Positions 20,403 through 26,462 of a stretch of DNA of 26,462 nt are shown one piece after another. The notes beneath the pieces are model-generated. The model saw only the letters and a list, made by a program, of their open reading frames with translations. It ran no database searches and was not told where the DNA came from. Source of the stretch: Coptodactyla brooksi (taxonomy: Eukaryota; Arthropoda; Insecta; Coleoptera; Scarabaeidae); NCBI GenBank assembly GCA_033557675.1, contig JAWQRM010000212.1, positions 1-26,462 on the forward strand. The letters run 5' to 3'. The position numbers were made by a program, and so were the translations under genes. How positions within the stretch are numbered: position 1 is the stretch's first letter; each line of letters begins with the position of its first letter.

Positions 20403-21875
20403 TGAGACTGTCGTAGCCAAGCAGCCTATTTGGAGCAGCGAATTTGGTGCGCAAACGCATTCCCGTGCGGTTTAACCCAGACATTAAACTGTAAAGAGCA
20501 TTGTCATCGTTTATGGATGAGAACTAAATAAATTTATTGTTTTGGCGAGTTTAAGAGAGTACGCGGTCTAATTAAGCTGATTATTGCTCAAGTGTATGTG
20601 GAATATTTAGATTGTGTTCAAATTAGCATCAGAAGCAATTCGTCTGAATTATGGAATTATATTCGGCAAAAACGGGTTATTTCTAGGACTCCGGCATTTC
20701 TTCGCTGGGATGGAGTTGAGTTATCATGTCCTACTGATGCAGTGAGTAGCTTTGCTGAATCTCTTTCACACCAGGTTGGCCTACCCGCTATTCCAGCTTC
20801 TAACAAAATGTAGTGTACTCTCGTGATTCGTTTGTACTTCCTTCGTTGGACCGGGCTGAGTTGATTGCGATTATGTCCGGGTTCTCTAATAAATTTGCTA
20901 GGGGTGATGAATGCATCCCTTCCTTTCTTGTGACAAAGTGTAAGTTTATTCTGGTTGAATCATTGCCCATCCTTATAAATATAGCCATTTCCACGGCTAT
21001 CTGCCAGGGACACTTCCTGCCAGATGGAAGATAGCACAGATCATCCTAGCATATAGAAAGGTGACATATCATATAAAGAAGGTGATCGGATCTAGAAAGC
21101 TATTGCCCTATTTCAATTTTGCCAAATTTTGCAAAAGTCTTTGAGAAGCTATATATTTGACTCTTTGCGACAACACCAAATAGCTACTCTCTCAAAATCA
21201 GCAGGGTTTTGTTGCCGCCGTTCTACGATTACGAATTTGGTCACATTAACCCATCAGATTTATGAATATTTGGGCTACCTAGGTCGATGTTATATATGCT
21301 GATATTTCGACGACCTTTCACGCAATTAGTCATGGCTTTCTAGTGCAGCAGTTGGAGTTTTTTTCTGAATTTTCAGCCTTGCCTTATGCTGACGGTTTCT
21401 TCAGGCGATCTTCAGATGTACTCGTCAAGTGTTGGAGTTGACAATGCTGTAACACTGCAGAATAATCTGAATTTTGTCATTAAGTGATATGCTGATAATG
21501 GTTTGCGTCATAATGCAGGAAAATGGTGTGTTGTGACGTATACCAATACATCATCGCCTGTCGTGTATGATGAAACGGTTGCTGAACATATTTTAACCAG
21601 ATCAAATAACTTTAAGTGTTTAGGTATTGTGTTCGATTCCACGCTCTTGTTTGTGGCTCATATAGCCGACGTTGTGAAGGTGAGCAGAAGTTTGAGTTTT
21701 GTTATAAGAGTATCTCGTGAATCTATTGATGTTTCTACTATCAAGCAGTTGCATTTTGCCTTCGTAACTGGTATGGTGCAGTACGGTGATGTGACTTCGT
21801 ATACTATGCGTGCCATCAGGGTATGGTGAATTATACTCATCGACGTTTCGTAAAGTACCTTTGTTTCAAATCTAC

Positions 21876-21915
21876 TGGCAACTGTCCTAAGAGGATGGCA
21901 ACTGTCCTAAGATGG
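21876..21915 (+). repeat. 20-bp tandem duplication
   Basis: TGGCAACTGTCCTAAGAGGA is immediately repeated as TGGCAACTGTCCTAAGATGG, within the LINE 3' coding remnant. Confidence 0.75.
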
Positions 21916-22080
21916 TTAATGGGCGCTTTGATTGCCATTCTCTTCTATTAAAACTTTTCTTCTTGTCCGTCGTCTTTGTTGGATCGGCGATTTTTTGGAT
22001 CTCACCGGCTAGTGTCAATACGATAATGCGTGCTTCGTTAACTATTATGTGCAAGTAAGTGAATTTGTTGTCTTGTGGCA

Positions 22081-22459
22081 TATTTCTGTGAATTTATTAT
22101 TTTTTTGTTTTAGTTAAATTTATAACTGCTATACTATTGTTTTGTTTATATTTAGGAGTTATATTCAGCAATTACGTTTTTAATATTGTACTTACTTTCA
22201 TCGTATTATTATACAGTTCATTCCTGATAAGAAACGTGATGCCCTATCACTCACTTAGCGAAACCAGCGGTGGAGTGCAGTTGTTCATGCCTGTATATTT
22301 ATGACTACTTCAATCTCAGTACTTTCATTTTATGAATTATTTAGTTATAACTAAAATGAGTCCTGTAAATTTCCTTTTTTGTAGATGCTTTCTTCTGTTT
22401 CTGTAATATAATTTTAATAATTCGTTGCACTGTATCTGATATTTCATAATGAGCCTACT
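22081..22459. other. No gene seen; probable LINE 3' region
   Basis: T-rich sequence between the last Jockey-like coding trace and the left arm of the inverted repeat. It may be the 3' UTR of the LINE; no poly-A tail was seen. Confidence 0.4.
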
Positions 22460-22677
22460 GATAATGGGCTTTAAATTTATTATTGTTTTGTTTTCCCAGA
22501 CACACATCCGTAATCTCTAATGCAACCGCACTCCTCAACAGAGAGATATGTTGATTATTAGTCAAGTTGTGATGCGCACTACGGCGGAGGTGCCGGAACA
22601 CCGGAACCTCTACCGAAACACTGACATAATCACTGGAGGACAACTAACTTTGGACTACGCAGGGTAAATCTGGGCTC
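22460..22677 (-). repeat. Left arm of long inverted repeat
   Basis: Reverse complement of 25076-25315. Shared runs include TTTATTATTGTTTTG, TTTTCCCAG, CTACGGCGGAGG and CCAAAGTTAG (the first three as read here on plus, the last on minus). It lacks about 20 bases present in the right arm. Confidence 0.8.
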
Positions 22678-25075
22678 ATATTAAGAGATCAATGGTAATT
22701 CACCTGAATCGACAACGAAAATAAAACGTCTGCGATGGTTATAGAAAATACCTTTTGGCAAGGGAACGACAACATATATATGGCAAAGCAAAATTAACAA
22801 AATGTTTACAATAATCAAGAGCAATAGTTAACGAAATTAATAAAAGAAATCTTCCCTTAAACTCACTCGCAGATATAAGTATCACCGTTGCATCAACAGA
22901 TATCGGCCCTATCTCGAACGTAGTAGGACACGTTCGGAAATCGATCTCTTTGAGGTAACGTCAAACAAAAATTAGACGTCAATAAACGCAAATTTAGTAA
23001 CATATGAGTTGTTTTGCATGCAAATCAGCTCAATAGTTCTCGTAATAACGAATAAGTGAGCAATCTGATATTTTGCATATTACAGTAACGGTAAGCAAAA
23101 TTGAACATGAAAATGGTATAAATAAGTCAATCAAAATATGTGAGATAAGGAAACATGAACTTAATTGTGATAATAATAAACAAATAAGTGGTAAAAATAC
23201 ATGATTACAATCAAAATTTGTAACAAATATTCGACGATTAACTCCTTACGTAGATAACGCTCCGGGTTCCCTCGAACGCCACGGACAGCAACGTAACCGA
23301 TGCTTTAGTGTGGTCACACGCTGACGTGTGTGAGTTCAACGCTCATATGCAGCACGAGGATCGAAATGAGTACCCGGCAGTGGAAAACTCGTTCGACACG
23401 AAGATGGCTGTCGCTCTTCCTCGTCTAACGGTGCTTGATGGGGCTACAAAGAAACACGGCTACATCCACGCATCTAAAATGGCGTCTAACACCACCTAAG
23501 GGTGTGCAAAAAAGGATGTCGCAACAAGATATCGCATAAGGGTGCCGCAAAAAAGAGGATCTAAGAAAAAATACAAAATACAACACTTTAGAGAAAAATA
23601 CACCTGGATTCCCTTAGAAAAGAAGAAAATTTCCTTACAGAAGTTAAACGGTCCAAAGTAATGGACGATGCAGATAGATAAATCCTACGCACGGTCGAGA
23701 GGACGACGTCACAATCCTCAATGGATCCGAAACCAAAATACCAGAACGACGAATCGTCCCCAACTTTCGAATAACTCGATTCGAAACGTCTACCAAGACT
23801 TTCGACAAAATATCAACTTCCACAGCCCTCTCTATCTGAAATACGACGACAGCACTAGCCAAAAGCACTTTACCGTGTCTGACGTAGAAAAGAGAGCTTA
23901 CTAGAAGGAAAACCTGCTTATATAGCTGGAAAAAAGGAAATACTAACATCAACCTAAGCACACGCTGGCAGGAGCAATTTCACCAAATGAACCAGCTAAT
24001 AAACAACAGAGGGGCAATCGGAGGACAATATGACTACTTGAAGGAGAATAATCAAGAGTAAGTCGTTTGAATTGAAAAAAACGACCGCTAGAACAAATTC
24101 CAATCAAAATAGAGACAATAGATCGTCAGCAGCACGCGACGCTATTCTCGAAGGAGAAACCTACGCAGTGACGCTAAAAGTCGAATTCGGAAGACGAACA
24201 CTAGATGTCGGCGTGAAAAGACACTACAAATGAAAAATCGCCAAAGCTGGAAATGACCTACAAATGAGTCAGCAATCTTGAAAAGTTTTTTCGTTCCCTG
24301 CTCACACAAGGTAAGTATATAACACAGGAAACCTGACGAAAATATAGAATACGACAAGTTCACCATAACTGAGACTACAAGCCGCAAATTCAAGGAAGGA
24401 TGCCAAGAAAATAAGCGAAGAGTCACGAAAGTAGCGAACCACGACACATACATGGTGTTGGGAAGCATGAGGGGCAAAAAACAAGTTGCTCAAGCCTACT
24501 ATTACAAATAAAAGCCAAAAAGGCAGAAGAAAAGGAAAATGACCAAACATCCACAAAAAAAGGAAGGCCCGAAACGAACCGTTGCAAAGTGTCTGAGCGT
24601 GAAATAGATGGTCCAAAGGGCGAACTCTGCTAAGGGTTTTCAGAATTGGTTAGTGAACACTTATAAAATAGTATTGTGATATTAAAGCATAGTTATATTT
24701 AGTGTGTGTGTGTGAAGTGTAATGTTGTATAATATTACGATATACATTATATTGTTTACATATAAAGTACTCTCGGTAGTTAATGAATACATTGCATACA
24801 AAACAACTTATATTTTGCTATATTTACGTTTATTTGCGTTTAATTCTTGTTTGACGTTACCCTATTGTTCTTAATTATTGGAAACATCTTGTTGATTTTG
24901 CTTTGTAATTTGGTTCTCTTGGAAAGAGGTATTTTCTTTAGCCATTGCAGATGTTTCGTTTTCATCGTCGGTAAAGATGGACTACGCATACAAGGGGTCT
25001 GGTTTTTTATGAGAACATGGCGCTCAACCTTCATCCCTTAATCTAGGACCTATCCCTTCTCCACTGTTCGTGGAT

Positions 25076-25315
25076 GGAGCCCAGATTCACCCTGAGTAAT
25101 CCAAAGTTAGCCGTTCTCCAAGGGAGGACGCCTTGTAATTGTGTCAGTGTTTTGGTGGAAGTTTGGGTGTTCTGGTACCTCCGCCGTAGTGCTTGTCAGA
25201 ATGATGAAATGACTAATAACCAACACATCTCTCTGTTGTGGAGTGCGCTTACATTAGAGATTGCAGATGTATGGCTGGGAAAACAAAACAATAATAAGAT
25301 TTAAACCCCATTATC
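25076..25315 (+). repeat. Right arm of long inverted repeat
   Basis: Plus-strand match to the reverse complement of 22460-22677: GAGCCCAGATTCACCCTGAG, CCAAAGTTAG, CCTCCGCCGTAGTGC, CATCTCTCTGTTG, GGGAAAACAAAACAATAATA and CCCATTATC at its end. Both arms can be read as TNNQHISLL…GKQNNNK, but there is no evidence that this is a protein. Confidence 0.8.
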
Positions 25316-25406
25316 TTACTTAGATTACTTCATAGCAACATAATGTGGATACGTGATTTAAATTAATTTGCAATAGAACAAGTATTAAACAGATACAGGG
25401 TAATGA

Positions 25407-25456
25407 ATTATTAAAATCCGCAGGCGTCCGCAGGACGGCGGAGGCATCCGCAGTAA
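25407..25456 (+). repeat. GC-rich TCCGCAG motif cluster
   Basis: Short motif TCCGCAG occurs three times within about 40 bases (AATCCGCAGG, CGTCCGCAGG, CATCCGCAG), with GGCGGAGG between. It lies just ahead of the second LINE and is far GC-richer than its flanks. Confidence 0.6.
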
Positions 25457-25459
25457 GTT

Positions 25460-26462
25460 AAACACATTTATAATAATTCTTTGAATGCCGATGCCGACGT
25501 TATCTGTTTGACCGAGACTTAGCTTCACCCGGGATACAGACGCGATCGTAGTGGAGTCATTGATAATTCCGTAATTTGTGGCGGGGGTGTCTTGATTGCG
25601 GTTGCACGTTCTCTGCAGAGCGTGGAACGGCGGGGATGGTTTTCCGGTGTCGAGGCAGTCTGCGTTACGTATAGTGCGGTATAACAAACTTGCACATTTG
25701 TTGTATTTATATCGCGCCGAACGATCATGCTGCATTGGACGTTTTCAATAGCGAACTCTTGAATATTATTGGGCGACAACCTAACGATAAATTCATAATT
25801 TGTGGAGACTTCAATATTCCAGAGATCTCTTAGCTGAGGGGTGCTGAGTCTCCGGTCTATACTGCTTCCAGCGCAAGTAACGCACGATCTTCTGATTTTT
25901 TAGATGCAACATCGCTAAGTGAATTAAACCAGTTTAACTATTTTCGAAGTAGATTTAGCAATACTTTAGATTTAGTATTTTCACGGCTGCTTGACTTATC
26001 CTGCTTACAGCTATGCGCCACACCCCTAGTTCCTGAGGACGCAGCACACAACACTCTTGAATTTTCGTGCAACGTTACCGTGAGAAGAATCTTAATAGAA
26101 TATCCTAATTCTATTTTTAATTTCAAAAATGCTCGATTTGGGAGCATTAGCGATTATTGCACTAGTATAAACTGGAAGGTATTATTTAAAGATGTTCAAG
26201 TTGACGATGCTGTTAACACTTTCTATCACCACGTGTCGTTGGCAATTGAGAAATACGTTCCGCGTAAACGACCTGTCGTCAAAGGATACCCTATTTGGTT
26301 TTCCCAAGATACGGTGCGGATAATTCGCTAAAAAAGACGTATGCATCATATGTGGAAGCGGTACCGAAACAGTCTGGACTATGCAAGTTTTTCTGTGTTA
26401 CGTGGTCCCTCAAAGTTCATGATTGATAGGAACTACCATCGTTATACCCAACGGATTCAGAC
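25460..26462 (+). mobile_element. Jockey-like LINE, 5' part of ORF2, runs off the edge
   Basis: APE endonuclease of a Jockey-clade LINE in mostly one frame with a few stops and shifts. DADVICLTET (catalytic Glu) and HPGYRRDRSG are followed by ICGGGVLIAV, IYIAPNDH, FIICGDFNIPEIS (GDFN motif) and FRSRFSNTLDLVFS. The linker region to RT continues as VDDAVNTFYHHVSLAIEKYV, then PIWFSQDTVRIIR, a stop, WKRYRNSLDYASF and MIDRNYHRYTQRIQ at the window edge. ORF1 and the ORF2 start were not found upstream. It is less decayed than the copy at 19770-22080, and similar linker residues suggest a related family. Confidence 0.8.

Larger units (their letters stand above)
19770..22080 (+). mobile_element. Jockey-like LINE, heavily frameshifted and deleted
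   Basis: In order: a Cys/His finger (MNCTCRKKLF…NCVTCVIYRRTWHRLC, 19776-19862), resembling PHD-type fingers of LINE ORF1 proteins; the end of the APE endonuclease (GLLGNFNLPHFN…NKIFNVNNRLLNLAL, about 20045-20204); a linker (NINEAVEAFCAFLYELQYYE); then RT traces in shifting frames (SSELWNYIRQKR, YCPISILPNFAKVFEKL, SGDLQMYSSSV at the catalytic block). The thumb reads YADNGLRHNAGKWCVVTY and FKCLGIVFDSTLLFVAHIAD (21493-21670), with RRFVKYLCFKSTGN after it. Large parts of ORF1 and the endonuclease are missing. Order and motifs fit the Jockey clade. The element is dead. Confidence 0.78.
22460..25315. mobile_element. Unassigned 2.86-kb segment with long terminal inverted repeats
   Basis: The two ends, 22460-22677 and 25076-25315, are reverse complements of each other at roughly 80 percent identity by eye, and both outer edges read GATAATGGG inward. 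No clear target-site duplication was found (CCTACT on the left, TTACTT on the right). The interior (22678-25075) is A-rich on the plus strand. It includes a GC-richer 23240-23500 part with a 64-codon open stretch ending at 23499, and a purine-rich 23640-24620 part with several 40-80 codon open stretches. I recognise no transposase, RT, integrase or gag motif, so it may be a non-autonomous element or two fragments of one repeat lying in opposite orientation. Confidence 0.5.

Noticed and set aside
20800..20994. 64-codon minus-strand frame within the LINE
   Set aside because: Antisense shadow of the reverse transcriptase frame at 20813-21034.
24142..24616. Two overlapping minus-strand frames of over 100 codons rich in Phe and Leu
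   Set aside because: They mirror purine-rich plus-strand sequence, which produces long aromatic antisense frames; no motif supports coding.
24700..24716. (GT)n tract
   Set aside because: Only about six dinucleotides; too short to list as a microsatellite of note.

Overview
The window reads as nuclear DNA of an arthropod, most likely an insect. It is AT-rich and has short (60-65 bp) introns beside very long ones. Its repeats are typical of insects: mariner, DUF4817-type IS630/Tc1-like elements, a Penelope-like element and Jockey- and RTE-like LINEs. No bacterial-type gene layout, rRNA, tRNA or CRISPR array was seen.

Positions 965-16225 (+) hold one host gene whose start lies to the left of the window. 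It is a very divergent SLC6-type transporter (sodium/neurotransmitter symporter fold). Seven exons (965-1096, 1157-1391, 1456-1714, 7712-7937, 8003-8442, 15726-15896, 15959-16225) join with matching splice phases into 575 codons without a stop. They cover TM2 to TM12 and the cytoplasmic tail. The exon carrying TM1 was not found. Many residues that bind sodium, chloride and substrate in the family are replaced, yet the frame is intact, so this looks like a maintained atypical member rather than a clear pseudogene.

Two introns of about 6.0 and 7.3 kb interrupt the gene and are filled with old mobile DNA. The first holds an internally deleted DUF4817-type transposon (about 6306-6978, +). The second holds a mariner tail (about 9400-9520, -), an internally deleted mariner (11047-11575, -), a Penelope-like remnant with its RT core deleted (11585-12300, -) facing a second truncated copy head to head (12422-12584, +), two minisatellites, and two LINE pieces facing each other (about 13790-14690).

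Downstream of the gene (16226-26462) no host gene was recognised. There is a decayed DUF4817-type transposase (about 17957-18750, -), a 37-nt near-perfect palindrome (19169-19205), and a much-frameshifted Jockey-like LINE (about 19770-22080, +). Next comes a 2.86-kb segment bounded by inverted repeats of 218 and 240 bp whose interior I could not assign (22460-25315). A second Jockey-like LINE (about 25460-26462, +) runs off the right edge. Apart from the transporter, every coding trace is broken by stops or frameshifts, except the 206-codon Penelope remnant, which is open but internally deleted.
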